Assembly (NCBI GenBank): GCA_031415655.1
Contig: JANOSD010000170.1
Span: 1 to 64,000 of the forward strand
DNA length: 64,000 bases
Direction of reading: 5' to 3'
From: JAKOVR01 sp031415655
Lineage (GTDB): Bacteria > Actinomycetota > Acidimicrobiia > Acidimicrobiales > Acidimicrobilacustridaceae
Both the position numbers and the translations under genes were made by a program. Positions 17,982 to 26,460 of the stretch are shown here, piece by piece. The notes beneath the pieces are model-generated. The model searched no databases. It was given only the letters and a program-made list of their open reading frames with translations, and had not been told where the DNA came from. Every line of letters begins with the position of its first letter. Position 1 is the first letter of the stretch.

Positions 17982-18853
17982 CGCACGAACGAGGCAGACC
18001 CACAGGCGGGTCGAGCCCCACATCGAGCCGGTCCAGATCGACCCGCAGATCGCCTGACAAGTCGAGCCGGTCCCGAAGCATGGTCTCGCTGGCGGCCCTC
18101 GGTGCGCTTGGCCTGGTTGGCTACGGGTGCGCAGGGTCTACCGACTCGGCTGGGCCAACCACCGTCACCATCACCTCGACCGAATCCAAGGTGTCCCCCG
18201 ATGAGGCGACGACCGCGGAGGCCGCGAGCCCGGTCGACGGTTCGTCCCCCGGCACCGTTGCCCCCTCGGTGGTGAGCGACGACACTCCTCCGGGCTCCTC
18301 TGCAGGCACCTCTGCGACTGTCACCACCATCGACGCGGTGGCGTTAGCGGCGTACCTTCGAGCGGTGGGCGCCACCACCACCACCACTCGCCCACCTTCG
18401 GTCCGGGGGCCGGTGCCCGGGCGACCACCCGCTTCGATCTCGGTGAAACACGCACCTACCGGGCCTGGTGTTCCACCGATTCCGACGTTCTCGATGAGCG
18501 AACAAGAGCAGGGCTTCTTCGCCTGTGTGGTGGAGCGGGAGTCGAGTGGAAACCCCTATGCCATCAACTGGGAGTACGGAGCGGCCGGCCTGTTTCAGTT
18601 CTTGCAAGCCACATGGGATTCAGTGGCACGCCGGGTGGGCCGTCCCGACTTGGTCGACGTCAGCCCGGCGCTGGCCCCCATCCCGATGCAGTGGTGGTTC
18701 GCCCACGAGTTGTTCATCTGGCAGGGCACGATGCCATGGCTGGCCGACGGCTGTCAGCTCCCACCACCGTCACCGACCACCACCACGGTGCCGCCCCCAA
18801 CCACCGTGCCGCCAACCACCGTGCCGCCAACCACCGTGCCGCCAACTTCGTGA
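17978..18853 (+). CDS. Secreted lipoprotein with lysozyme-like (Rpf/SLT) domain
   Basis: 291 residues. A long basic, Ser/Arg-rich N-terminus precedes a lipobox-like LGLVGYGCAG, then a Thr/Ser/Pro-rich linker to about residue 155. The folded domain begins EQGFFACVVERESSGNPYAINWEYGAAGLFQFLQATWDS. This matches the lysozyme-like fold of resuscitation-promoting factors and soluble transglycosylases, with the catalytic Glu in VERESSG and the GLFQF motif. The C-terminus is a tandem PPTTV repeat encoded by 15-bp units. A peptidoglycan hydrolase acting at the cell surface is inferred. The start at 17978 overlaps the amidohydrolase remnant stop; an internal start nearer the lipobox (ATG for MVSLAALG at 18080) would give a more usual signal peptide. 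Confidence 0.75.
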   Translation: MTHERGRPTGGSSPTSSRSRSTRRSPDKSSRSRSMVSLAALGALGLVGYGCAGSTDSAGPTTVTITSTESKVSPDEATTAEAASPVDGSSPGTVAPSVVSDDTPPGSSAGTSATVTTIDAVALAAYLRAVGATTTTTRPPSVRGPVPGRPPASISVKHAPTGPGVPPIPTFSMSEQEQGFFACVVERESSGNPYAINWEYGAAGLFQFLQATWDSVARRVGRPDLVDVSPALAPIPMQWWFAHELFIWQGTMPWLADGCQLPPPSPTTTTVPPPTTVPPTTVPPTTVPPTS

Positions 18854-18856
18854 GCG

Positions 18857-18902
18857 TTCTGGATGAGATTCCGCCCGAATGCGGGCGGAATCTCATCCAG
18901 AA
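18857..18902. terminator. Long perfect hairpin after the lysozyme-like gene
   Basis: 18857-18877 pairs perfectly over 21 bp with 18882-18902 around the loop AATG. It lies 4 nt after the stop at 18853 and has no clear T-run. It is likely an intrinsic terminator for the gene at 17978. Confidence 0.75.
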
Positions 18903-18909
18903 CTCTCTG

Positions 18910-18991
18910 GCTCGGGCTCAAGCTCAGCTCAAGCTCAGCTCAGGCTCAGCTCAGGCTCAGCTCAGGCTCAGCTCAGGCTCAGGCTCAGGCT
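18910..18991. repeat. GCTCAG-type minisatellite
   Basis: About 80 bp built from GCTCAAGCTCA and GCTCAGGCTCA units (11-12 bp) and terminal GCTCAG hexamers. It lies between the hairpin and the end of imuB. No coding role is seen. Confidence 0.85.
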
Positions 18992-19018
18992 TGGACGCGG
19001 CGGTTCAGACGCGGCGAC

Positions 19019-20692
19019 TCAGTCGTAGGTGGCTTCCACCCACCACGCACCGCCCTCGACGGCAAGGAGGTGCGCCACTCCGCCGGCGAGCACCACCTGG
19101 AAACGGGCCCGACGGCGATGCGAGGCGGGGTCCCACCACCGCTCGTCGGCCGGCCACGGACCGGCCCAGGCCCGCACGGGCACGAACGGCCCGCCATCGA
19201 TCGCCACCTCGGCGAGCGCCGCGCTCGTCTCCCCCCGACCACTCACCCGCACCACGCACCCATCGCTGTCGATCACGTCGGCACCGAGTCGATCGTGATG
19301 TACGACTGCCGGTGATGGCGCCGGCACCTGTCCCGGCCACGGCGCTGGCACACGGGGGGCAACGGCAGTCGGCCGAGGTTCCGTGAGATCCACTGCCTGG
19401 GCAGGCACGAGCACCACCTGCTCGGCCGGACCCCGACCACCACGCCACTCCGGCACCGCAACTGCATCCGGCGAGGCATCAGCCCCGAAGAGGCCTTGCA
19501 CGCGGGCCAGAGCACGAGCAGCCCGCTCGGCGGCCGCCGTCTCCCCTCCCCAGAACCCGAGTTGGCGTCCGGTAGCGGGCACCACCTCATCGGGGGTGAG
19601 CCGGAGGAACGTGATGCCACTCGACGGTCGGGTGGCGGCAGGACCGTTGAGCCATCCATCAAGCTGCCATCGCACCCGGTCGGCGATCGCGCCCGGGCCG
19701 AGCGCGCCTTCATGACGCCAGAGTCGCTCGATCACTTCCCCATGTTCGGTCTCGGCGAACACGGCGATCCTTGTGCAGGACAACGCTCGGGTGGACAGAC
19801 GGAGGGCGAGATCGTCGGCCATGGCCTTGGCCACGAACGCGGCATGGTCGACCCGATCCGCCGGAGGATCAACCACCGCCTCCACCGTGAGCTCCGGCGG
19901 TGGATCGGTGACTGCCGGGGGTCGAGGATCACGGCCGGCGGCCAACCGATGAGCCCAGGCGCCTTCGACTCCGAATCGGGCGAGCACGTCGGCTTCGGTC
20001 AGCGCGGCAAAGGCGCCAAGGGTGCGCAGGCCGAGCCGTTGCAGCACCCCGACGAGGTCGTCGCCCCCCACCACCGCGGCACCACCCGATACGTCGGACA
20101 GCACCGTGATCGGCAGGGGCGCAAGGAAGCTCGGCGTGTGCTCGGCGGGCACCACGAACGCCGCCCCACTCGGCGGATCGGACGCGGCGGGATCTGAAGG
20201 GGCGGGATCGGCCGGTGTGCTCGGCGGAGGAAACCGGGTAGCGAGAACGGCGGCGAACGGGCTGTCGGCTACACCCACCCGCACGTGACCTGCCCAACCA
20301 AGAGGATTGAGTATCTCATCGACCGCAGCCACCACAGCACCGGCAAGCGTGGGATCACCACCGAAGTAGCGCGAAGGCCCGCGCGTGGCGAAGGCACATA
20401 CCCCCGGGAAGGTGAGCTCGATACGTGGGGTGAACGTCTCAACGGCCCGCACCACCGCCTCGAAGGCGCGCGCCTCGCGGCGTTCGTCACGCTCGAGCAC
20501 CTCCACCGACGGGCACCGGGCTTGGGCGGCCCGACGGAGCTGGCCTACCTCGATCCCTGCGGCGAGCGCACCGGGCGTGGCGCTTACCACCCGATTGGCC
20601 ACGAACACCGCGGCCAGATCGTGGGGGGACGCTCCCGCCGCGACAACCGGCCAGTGTCGACACCGCACCACGGCGGTGCGAACAAGCGCCAT
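19019..20692 (-). CDS. imuB: ImuB-like Y-family polymerase homologue
   Basis: 557 residues. The N-terminal 350 resemble a Y-family DNA polymerase (palm, fingers and little finger) but lack the paired catalytic Asp/Glu: the palm reads ELTFPGVCAFATRGPSRYFGG in place of the acidic motif of DinB. The helix-hairpin-helix region (LQRLGLRTLGAFAALTEADVLARFG) is present. The C-terminal 150 residues are the ImuB-specific tail with FWGGE and WDPASHRRRARFQVVLAGG. ImuB is the scaffold of the SOS mutasome, joining the sliding clamp, ImuA' and the polymerase DnaE2 (established for Mycobacterium and Caulobacter). It lies 3 bp downstream of imuA'. No dnaE2/imuC is seen in this window. The start ATG at 20692 is clear. 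Confidence 0.85.
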   Translation of the reverse strand: MALVRTAVVRCRHWPVVAAGASPHDLAAVFVANRVVSATPGALAAGIEVGQLRRAAQARCPSVEVLERDERREARAFEAVVRAVETFTPRIELTFPGVCAFATRGPSRYFGGDPTLAGAVVAAVDEILNPLGWAGHVRVGVADSPFAAVLATRFPPPSTPADPAPSDPAASDPPSGAAFVVPAEHTPSFLAPLPITVLSDVSGGAAVVGGDDLVGVLQRLGLRTLGAFAALTEADVLARFGVEGAWAHRLAAGRDPRPPAVTDPPPELTVEAVVDPPADRVDHAAFVAKAMADDLALRLSTRALSCTRIAVFAETEHGEVIERLWRHEGALGPGAIADRVRWQLDGWLNGPAATRPSSGITFLRLTPDEVVPATGRQLGFWGGETAAAERAARALARVQGLFGADASPDAVAVPEWRGGRGPAEQVVLVPAQAVDLTEPRPTAVAPRVPAPWPGQVPAPSPAVVHHDRLGADVIDSDGCVVRVSGRGETSAALAEVAIDGGPFVPVRAWAGPWPADERWWDPASHRRRARFQVVLAGGVAHLLAVEGGAWWVEATYD

Positions 20693-20695
20693 CCG

Positions 20696-21673
20696 TCAGC
20701 CCACGTCGCGGTGTACGACAGGAACGGCGTGATCGCTGTGGCCCGTGTTACTCAACTCCGCAACTTCGGGGGCGGCCACATACATTGCCTCGATCTGCCC
20801 GTCAGGGCCAGGGAACAGGATTCGCGCACGGCGGGGCCGAGCGGCACCCCGACGTCCACCAGCTTCTACCTCCATCGTCCGCTGCCGGAGATAGCCATGC
20901 CCCTCCCCGACGCCTTCCCAGGTGGCATCCACCACCCGCAAGGTGAGATCCGTTTCGAGGCCTACTCCCGACCGGGACCGTGTGGTGCCCGATCGGGACG
21001 CAGTGCCCGATCGGGACGCAGTGCCCGGCGAAACAAGGTCGACGATCACCAGCACCGTGCCCCGCTCTCGCGCACGAGACGCCAAACGGCGGGCTTCGGT
21101 GGCCCGCACCGACACCGGCTCGGCCACCAGCACCACGTCGAACGCCCCCACTAACGAGGCCACCACTGCCGCCCACTGCGAAGGCGGCGGCTCAGCGATT
21201 ACGGCCAGGCGCTCGAAGGCCAGCCCCACCTCCGCCGAAGCCGCCAAACCGAGCGTGGGGAGCCCGACCATGGCCACCCAGGAACCCGCGGCAGACGGGC
21301 CGGCCGCCACCGCCAACGCCAACGAGGCCGCTCCCGTGCCGCGTACGGCCACGGTGGTTCCCCGCTGCAGTTGCCGATCGGGAAATAGGCCGGCCAGCGC
21401 GCCGAGCACGGGAAGGGTGTGTTCACGGGCCAGCGTTACCGGCGCGGCGCGGGCCACCACTTCTTCGAGCGGTACGGCCCGCCGCCCAGAAACCGTGGGC
21501 CCAGAAACCGGCTGGGTAGTAGTCGTTGGTGAGCCGACAACCCGGAGCGACGGGCGGTCGGACCCGGCGCCAGCGGTCGGGCCAGAGCCCGCAGAAGGCT
21601 CGCTGTCTGATGACCAGCCCGACGCCAACTCGGCATCGATCTCGTCGGCGGGGACCGCCCGCACCGTGCGCAT
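20696..21673 (-). CDS. ImuA'-like SOS mutasome protein (RecA-like fold)
   Basis: 325 residues from the ATG at 21673. The central part resembles the RecA/ImuA ATPase core in outline (LPVLGALAGLFPDRQLQRGTTVAVRG; FDVVLVAEP; GTVLVIVDL), but the P-loop lacks Lys (RGTGAASLA), as is usual for actinobacterial ImuA'. The N-terminus is Ser/Gly-rich, probably disordered. An 18-bp duplication near 20985-21025 gives TASRSG repeats. The pairing with imuB and a SOS box 11 bp upstream make the assignment firm, though ImuA' proteins diverge quickly in sequence. Starting at 21691 instead would place the start codon inside the SOS box, so 21673 is chosen. Confidence 0.78.
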   Translation of the reverse strand: MRTVRAVPADEIDAELASGWSSDSEPSAGSGPTAGAGSDRPSLRVVGSPTTTTQPVSGPTVSGRRAVPLEEVVARAAPVTLAREHTLPVLGALAGLFPDRQLQRGTTVAVRGTGAASLALAVAAGPSAAGSWVAMVGLPTLGLAASAEVGLAFERLAVIAEPPPSQWAAVVASLVGAFDVVLVAEPVSVRATEARRLASRARERGTVLVIVDLVSPGTASRSGTASRSGTTRSRSGVGLETDLTLRVVDATWEGVGEGHGYLRQRTMEVEAGGRRGAARPRRARILFPGPDGQIEAMYVAAPEVAELSNTGHSDHAVPVVHRDVG

Positions 21674-21683
21674 GCCGCCAGTA

Positions 21684-21700
21684 TCGAACATCTGTTTCGA
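21684..21700. promoter_or_regulatory. Candidate LexA (SOS) box upstream of imuA'
   Basis: TCGAACATCTGTTTCGA matches the actinobacterial consensus TCGAAC-N4-GTTCGA except for one extra T in the right half-site. It lies 11 bp upstream of the imuA' start, as expected for a SOS-induced mutasome operon. Confidence 0.65.
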
Positions 21701-21739
21701 TGATGCAACTGGTGTTCGTATATCCCCTGAAAGGGCTGT

Positions 21740-22507
21740 TCAGCGGGGGTGCGTGTCGTCCCGGAGGTCGGCAGAAGGACCCAACATCCACACTGATTCG
21801 GCACCAAGATCACGGGCCGTGGGCGAACGGGGCACCGTGCGAGACTTCGGACTGGTGCGAAATATGAGGTCGGCACCGTGCGCCACCACCCCGAACCAGT
21901 GGTGTTCACTCCGGTAGTGATGGAGAAGATGAAGATGACGACGCTTGGCAAACCAGGCCGACTGGGGATGCCACGCCGAGTGGATCAGGTAATGACTCCA
22001 CTCGTAGGCCAGCACCCCGCCCCACGCAAAGGCGAACACGGTGAGTACCAGTGGGACGTCGCGCAGAACCACCCCGGCCAGGATCAGAATCCCGACCGAG
22101 AACTCCACCATGTTGCGGGCGCTCTCGGCCACACTCATCGACGGATCGGTGGGACGGGCGTGATGGTCTCGGTGGTTACGCGTGGCGCCCAGTTCCAGGG
22201 TGCGCCCGAAGAGGTGCTTGGGCTTGGCATGGAGGACGAACACATGGATCCCCCACTCCGCGAACGGGAAGATCACAAAGAGCAGTGCGAGGACGGCGAG
22301 ATCGGCAAGCCGCCAGTTCCCCATGACGATGCGGATCCCCACGACGATCACCGGCACAACCGCCATGATCCGCAGCACCGGCTCATGAAAGAAGAGGCGC
22401 ACATGGTCGGCCAGTGATGCCTCAGCGGTCAGCCGTGCCGGGAAGGAAAGCGCGACGGCGGGCGCGCCGCTTCCCACGCTCGAAGGTCCGGCACCACTTC
22501 CGGTCAT
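21740..22507 (-). CDS. Sterol desaturase/fatty acid hydroxylase family membrane protein
   Basis: 255 residues, a di-iron membrane oxygenase of the fatty acid hydroxylase superfamily (PF04116-like). Membrane helices lie near 45-65, 70-90 and 140-175. The His clusters that bind the iron pair are seen as HVFVLH (about 95), NHRDHH (about 117), and HYLIH followed by HLHLLHHYRSEHHWFG (about 185-210). The ATG at 22507 (MTGSGAG) is preferred; the frame stays open upstream to 23485 but that part overlaps the LLM oxidoreductase and a repeat cluster. Expected to hydroxylate a lipid chain in the membrane; the substrate is unknown. Confidence 0.82.
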   Translation of the reverse strand: MTGSGAGPSSVGSGAPAVALSFPARLTAEASLADHVRLFFHEPVLRIMAVVPVIVVGIRIVMGNWRLADLAVLALLFVIFPFAEWGIHVFVLHAKPKHLFGRTLELGATRNHRDHHARPTDPSMSVAESARNMVEFSVGILILAGVVLRDVPLVLTVFAFAWGGVLAYEWSHYLIHSAWHPQSAWFAKRRHLHLLHHYRSEHHWFGVVAHGADLIFRTSPKSRTVPRSPTARDLGAESVWMLGPSADLRDDTHPR

Positions 22508-22567
22508 CACGAGCCCATCGTAGGCCCACGCTCCCCCACCTGCCCCGCTCCCGTACCAGGTTCCGAC

Positions 22568-22803
22568 CCCGTTCCCGCCAATCGCTTGGGCAGGAGCATC
22601 GCATCCAACCACGCTCCTGCCCACACGTTTCGCCGCCTCCGGCCGTCCGCGGCGCGCCGAGGCCGGCTGCGGGGCAGAACCATGTTGCAACCAGACCCCT
22701 ACAAGGGGGACCGTTGCAACATGGTTCACCAGTAAGCCCGTTCCGGCCAATCGATTGGGCAGGAGCATCGCGTCTAACCACGCTCCTGCCCACACGTTCC
22801 GCC
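22568..22803. repeat. Cluster of two 67-bp direct repeats around a cruciform palindrome
   Basis: Copies at 22568-22634 and 22737-22803 agree at 62 of 67 positions. Each contains an inverted repeat GGGCAGGAGC / GCTCCTGCCC with a 15-nt loop. Between them, GAACCATGTTGCAAC (22677-22691) and its exact complement (22713-22727) enclose a second small stem CCCCT/AGGGG. The whole 377-bp gap between the hydroxylase and the LLM gene holds no other recognisable feature. It could be a transcript processing/terminator element, a REP-like repeat or a recombination site. Confidence 0.75.
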
Positions 22804-22884
22804 ACCCGAACCGCGCCACGGCACGCCGTCCGCCGCGGGCGACCCGAAACGGGCGGGGGCGGAGCGCGGCGGCGGGGGCGCGGG

Positions 22885-23646
22885 TTAGGCGAGGACGTCG
22901 ATGAGACGCTGGAGGTGGGACAGGTCGAAGGGATCGCCGCTGCCGAGGATGAAGTGCTGCACGCCGGCTTCGAGGTACTCGTCGACCTGGTCGATCTCGT
23001 CGGGGCTCATCATGCCGACGGTGCGTTCGATCTCGGCGGGATCGCGGCCCACCTTGTCGCACCACTCGTTGAGGATGGCGTTCTTCTTGGCGAAGCTCTC
23101 CGGGGGCCCGAACGCGTTCCAGGCGTTGGCTTGTTCGGCCACGATGCGCAACGTGACCTTCTCGCCCGAGCCGCCGATCAGCATGGGCACCGAGCCAATC
23201 GCTGCGGGGTTGAGCTTGGCGAGACGGGACTTCATACGCGGGATGGCCGCTTCGAGGTCGCGGAGACGGCCAACCGCGGTACCGAACTCGTAGCCGTATT
23301 CCTCGTAGTCCTTTTCGAACCATCCGGAGCCGATGCCAAGCACCATACGTCCGTTGCTGAGGTGGTCGATGGTGCGGGCCATGTCGGCAAGCAGTTCGGG
23401 ATTGCGGTAGCTGTTGCAGGTGACGAGGGCGCCGAGCGTGGCGTTCGACGTCTCCACCGCCATGGCGGCGAGCATGGTGTAGCACTCAAAGTGCTGGCCC
23501 TCGGGAGCACCGAAAAGCGGGTAGAAGTGGTCCCAGACCCAGATGCTGTCGACCCCCATCGCATCGGCACCTCGCCACGCTTCGCGCAGGGCGTCCATTG
23601 ACGTGTGTTGCGGCCAGAACTGGATTCCTACTTTGGCGCGTGGCAT
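22885..23646 (-). CDS. LLM-class F420-dependent oxidoreductase
   Basis: 253 residues with the luciferase-like TIM-barrel signature of actinobacterial F420 enzymes: VDSIWVWDHFYPLFG near residue 30, LGALVTCNSYRNPELLADMARTIDHLSNGRMVLGIGSGW (about 70-110) including the conserved SGWF-x(2)-DYEEYG, and a C-terminal LEAGVQHFIL strand. The ATG at 23646 has AGGGGAG just upstream. The substrate cannot be assigned; the family reduces or oxidises small organic molecules using coenzyme F420. It is about 80 residues shorter than bacterial luciferases, but normal for this subgroup. Confidence 0.85.
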   Translation of the reverse strand: MPRAKVGIQFWPQHTSMDALREAWRGADAMGVDSIWVWDHFYPLFGAPEGQHFECYTMLAAMAVETSNATLGALVTCNSYRNPELLADMARTIDHLSNGRMVLGIGSGWFEKDYEEYGYEFGTAVGRLRDLEAAIPRMKSRLAKLNPAAIGSVPMLIGGSGEKVTLRIVAEQANAWNAFGPPESFAKKNAILNEWCDKVGRDPAEIERTVGMMSPDEIDQVDEYLEAGVQHFILGSGDPFDLSHLQRLIDVLA

Positions 23647-23706
23647 GGGGCTCCCCTGGATTAGTTCCCCGGTCCACATTGGAGCCGGGCGTCGACGGTC
23701 GGGAGG

Positions 23707-26460
23707 CTACCCCGGGTTCGAAGAAATGGCTCTGTTCAATCGCACGGTTGTGGCGGTGCCGACTGCCGCATATCGGCCGGGCGTGCAGGTGAGGATAATG
23801 ACCTGGCAGTTTCGGCCGGCGGTGGCGATCGCCGCGCCCATGGGTGCGAGGCGATCGGGGCTCGTCCATCCCATGGCGTCGTCGAAGATGACGGGGGCCC
23901 CGCCGTCGTCGCTCACGGTGGCGGCACAGGCGAGCCGGGCGAGGATGGCGAGCTGCTCCTGGGCGCCCGTGCTGAGCTGAGCCACGGGGAGGGTGACCCC
24001 GTGCAGTGACCGTTGGGCGACGCGGAGCTCATTGTCGAGCACCACTTCGAAGGTGGGTCCGTAGACGATGCGCCCGAGTTGTTCGATGCGTTCACGGAAC
24101 GGCGCCACGTAGCGGCGATGGGCGGCTTCCCGACGTTCTTGCATGGTGCGATACAACAGATCGGCAGCAGCGGCTCGCGCTGCGTCGCGAGCGAATCGGC
24201 GCGCCGCCTCCGAGTGCGCGGTACGGGCCTCGTCGAGTTGTTGCTGGAGCCCTTCCTCCCCCTTGGCCCGAAGCTCGGCGAGCAATTCCGCTCGTTCACG
24301 ATCGAGGTCGACCTGGTCTTTGGTGAGTCGCTGAACCAACGCCCTCGCGTTCAGGAGCTTGGCTTCCACGCTGGCAGGATCTTTCGCGGCGAGGGCCTCT
24401 GCCGTGGCATCGACCTGGGCCTGCGCGGCGGCGAGTACCGCCTCGGCCTCGGTAACGGCGGCGGACAGGGAAGGGTCTGGCGTGAGACGGCGCGCCTCAT
24501 CAAGGGCATCGTGGGCATGACGGGCGGCGTCACTCGCCACCGACAGCCGGGCTTGGCGTTCGGCCGCATCAGCGATTCGGGCGCCATTCCCGGCGCCAAA
24601 GGTGGAGTGGGCCTCGATGGCACTGTCGAGCTTGGTTCGGGCGGCGGCGACCACCTTCGCCGTATCCGCCAGCACCCGATCCGCTTCGTCGACCTCCGAC
24701 GGGATCTCGTGGGCGCCGGGGTGTTGGGCCTGGTAGGCGGCGATCGACGAGGCCAGTCCGTCGATCTTTGTTTCCATCAGCTCGGGGGTGAGGTCGCGAA
24801 GGTGCACGCGCAGGAGTTCGTCGGCACGAGATCGCGCCATCTCGGCGGCAGCGTGCTCGCTGGCCGCGGTGCGGGCGCTGTCGATGTCGGGCACACCGGC
24901 GGCGGCGAGGAGGCGGGCCACCTCGGCGCGGGCCGATGCCAACTTGTCGGCACCATCTCGGGCGCCCGGTCCAGGAGCGATGACCACCCTCGCCACGCCG
25001 GGAATCGTGATGATGGAGGCATCCGTGATCGGTCGGTCGTGCGATTCGCCGGACGCGAGGGAGACGGCGACGCCATCGATATCGACGGTGAGCGCACCGA
25101 GCGCCTCCACGTGCACGCTGCCGGCGCCGGCTTGCACGACGGCCTCCGCCACCATCATCTGGGTTTGCGCCGCTTCCATGGCGGCCAACAATTCGGCGTT
25201 GATCCGACTGCTGCTCAGCACTTTTTCGGCGTCGAGCAGGAGGGTTGTGCCCTCGGCGACGTGACCGAACCGTTCGACGAGCAACTGGTGATCGAGCACC
25301 TCGTGGGCGTAGTGGGCCTCCCCTTCACGTTGATCGTGGAGGACCCGTGCGGCATCCCACGATGCTCTCGCAGCGGCAACGGCATCGGCCAGTTCGACAT
25401 CCCGCCGTTCGTGCTCCGCTGCGACCGGGGCCTGACGCTCGTGTGCCGCCGCCAGTTCCTTCGCGATGCTCGCAAGCCGGGCCACCTCGGCCACCGCGGC
25501 CTGCCGGTCGAGCACGGCTTGGCGAGGACGTTCGCACGCCAGCAGTGCGTTGTCGCGGGTCAGCACCAACGCCTTGGCCTCGCTGATCGCGCCTTGCAGC
25601 CCTTCCCACTCGGCGGTGAACTCTGCCTGGGTGACCACCGCTCGGTCGTGTTCGATTGCCAACTCGTCGAGCCGGGCGGAGTGCAGCGCGACCGTGGCGG
25701 ACTTGTTTTCCAGCGCCGATAGCTCTGCTTCGAGCCGGCTCACCTCGGACTGGGCGTGTTCGATGGCCGTGCTCAGCCCTTTTCGATCGCCGCGGGGTTG
25801 TCCGGTGTTGGTGAAATAGAGCTTCCATTCGTCTTCGATGCGCTGCCAAAGGTGGCCCGCCGAACCTTCGGCGCTCTCCTCGGGCGTGGTGTCAGGCGTG
25901 GAACCAGGGGCGTCGCCAGGGGTGTGCTCATCTTCGCCTGCATGATGGGCACCACCGGCGAGGTCTGCAACGCCGGCTCCCCCGGCGGCGGCATCGAGCG
26001 CGGCCTGCAAGGAGCGAGTGCCGAGCACGGCCTGGCCGAGGCTCTGGCCTTGGTCAAGACGCAACGCGGCCCAGAGGTCGCGGTCGGCCGTTTCGTCGAT
26101 GATGGCGTGCATGCGGTCGTGAGCTTCGCGACCAACGTGCTGTTCGCGCACAGGGGCGAGCACCTCGAGCGTGGTGTTCTTCCCCTTGAACCAACGTTTC
26201 TGGATCACGAAGCGGTAGGGGCCGGTGGAGAGCTCCACTTCCACCTCGGGGCTTTCGTCACGATGCACGGGTTTCACGGCCTTGAGGGCAGCTTTGCTCG
26301 ACGAGTCGAGTTCTTCGATCACCAGGGTGAAGGCCTCCGCCAAACTGGTTTTCCCGACCTCGTTGGGACCCTCGATCACCGTGACGCCGGTGGGATCGAA
26401 GGCAACCTCGGCGGCGTCGACCCCTCGGAAGTTGGCGATACGGATGCGGTGGATTCTCAT
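23707..26460 (-). CDS. SbcC/YhaN-like AAA ATPase with coiled coil
   Basis: 917 residues. N-terminal half-ATPase with Walker A GPNEVGKTS and the RIANFRGV start typical of SMC/Rad50-like proteins; a long Ala/Glu/Arg-rich coiled coil from about 200 to 780; then a C-terminal half with signature QLSTGAQEQLAILARLA and Walker B APVIFDDAMGW. It would form the ATPase arms of a nuclease complex acting on DNA ends. Its start overlaps the stop of the nuclease gene at 26457 (ATGA), so the two are co-translated. No zinc-hook CxxC is visible in the coiled coil, which favours the YhaN type over classical SbcC. Confidence 0.85.
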   Translation of the reverse strand: MRIHRIRIANFRGVDAAEVAFDPTGVTVIEGPNEVGKTSLAEAFTLVIEELDSSSKAALKAVKPVHRDESPEVEVELSTGPYRFVIQKRWFKGKNTTLEVLAPVREQHVGREAHDRMHAIIDETADRDLWAALRLDQGQSLGQAVLGTRSLQAALDAAAGGAGVADLAGGAHHAGEDEHTPGDAPGSTPDTTPEESAEGSAGHLWQRIEDEWKLYFTNTGQPRGDRKGLSTAIEHAQSEVSRLEAELSALENKSATVALHSARLDELAIEHDRAVVTQAEFTAEWEGLQGAISEAKALVLTRDNALLACERPRQAVLDRQAAVAEVARLASIAKELAAAHERQAPVAAEHERRDVELADAVAAARASWDAARVLHDQREGEAHYAHEVLDHQLLVERFGHVAEGTTLLLDAEKVLSSSRINAELLAAMEAAQTQMMVAEAVVQAGAGSVHVEALGALTVDIDGVAVSLASGESHDRPITDASIITIPGVARVVIAPGPGARDGADKLASARAEVARLLAAAGVPDIDSARTAASEHAAAEMARSRADELLRVHLRDLTPELMETKIDGLASSIAAYQAQHPGAHEIPSEVDEADRVLADTAKVVAAARTKLDSAIEAHSTFGAGNGARIADAAERQARLSVASDAARHAHDALDEARRLTPDPSLSAAVTEAEAVLAAAQAQVDATAEALAAKDPASVEAKLLNARALVQRLTKDQVDLDRERAELLAELRAKGEEGLQQQLDEARTAHSEAARRFARDAARAAAADLLYRTMQERREAAHRRYVAPFRERIEQLGRIVYGPTFEVVLDNELRVAQRSLHGVTLPVAQLSTGAQEQLAILARLACAATVSDDGGAPVIFDDAMGWTSPDRLAPMGAAIATAGRNCQVIILTCTPGRYAAVGTATTVRLNRAISSNPG

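Noticed and set aside
18910..18991. GCTCAG array considered as a CRISPR
   Set aside because: Units are 11-12 bp with no unique spacers, and no cas gene is present.
19019..20692. imuB considered as an active DNA polymerase IV (dinB)
   Set aside because: The paired catalytic acidic residues of Y-family polymerases are not in place, and the C-terminal ImuB-specific tail and neighbour imuA' fit the accessory role.
21740..23485. Single 581-codon frame joining the hydroxylase to upstream sequence
   Set aside because: Upstream of 22507 the frame crosses the 67-bp repeats and lies antisense to or overlaps the LLM oxidoreductase; only the part from 22507 has fatty acid hydroxylase features.
24013..25722. 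Long open frame (569 codons) on the plus strand opposite the SbcC-like ATPase
   Set aside because: It is the antisense shadow of a GC-rich coding gene: the minus-strand reading has Walker A, signature and coiled-coil patterns, while the plus reading is low-complexity Gly/Arg/His with no homology or ribosome site.
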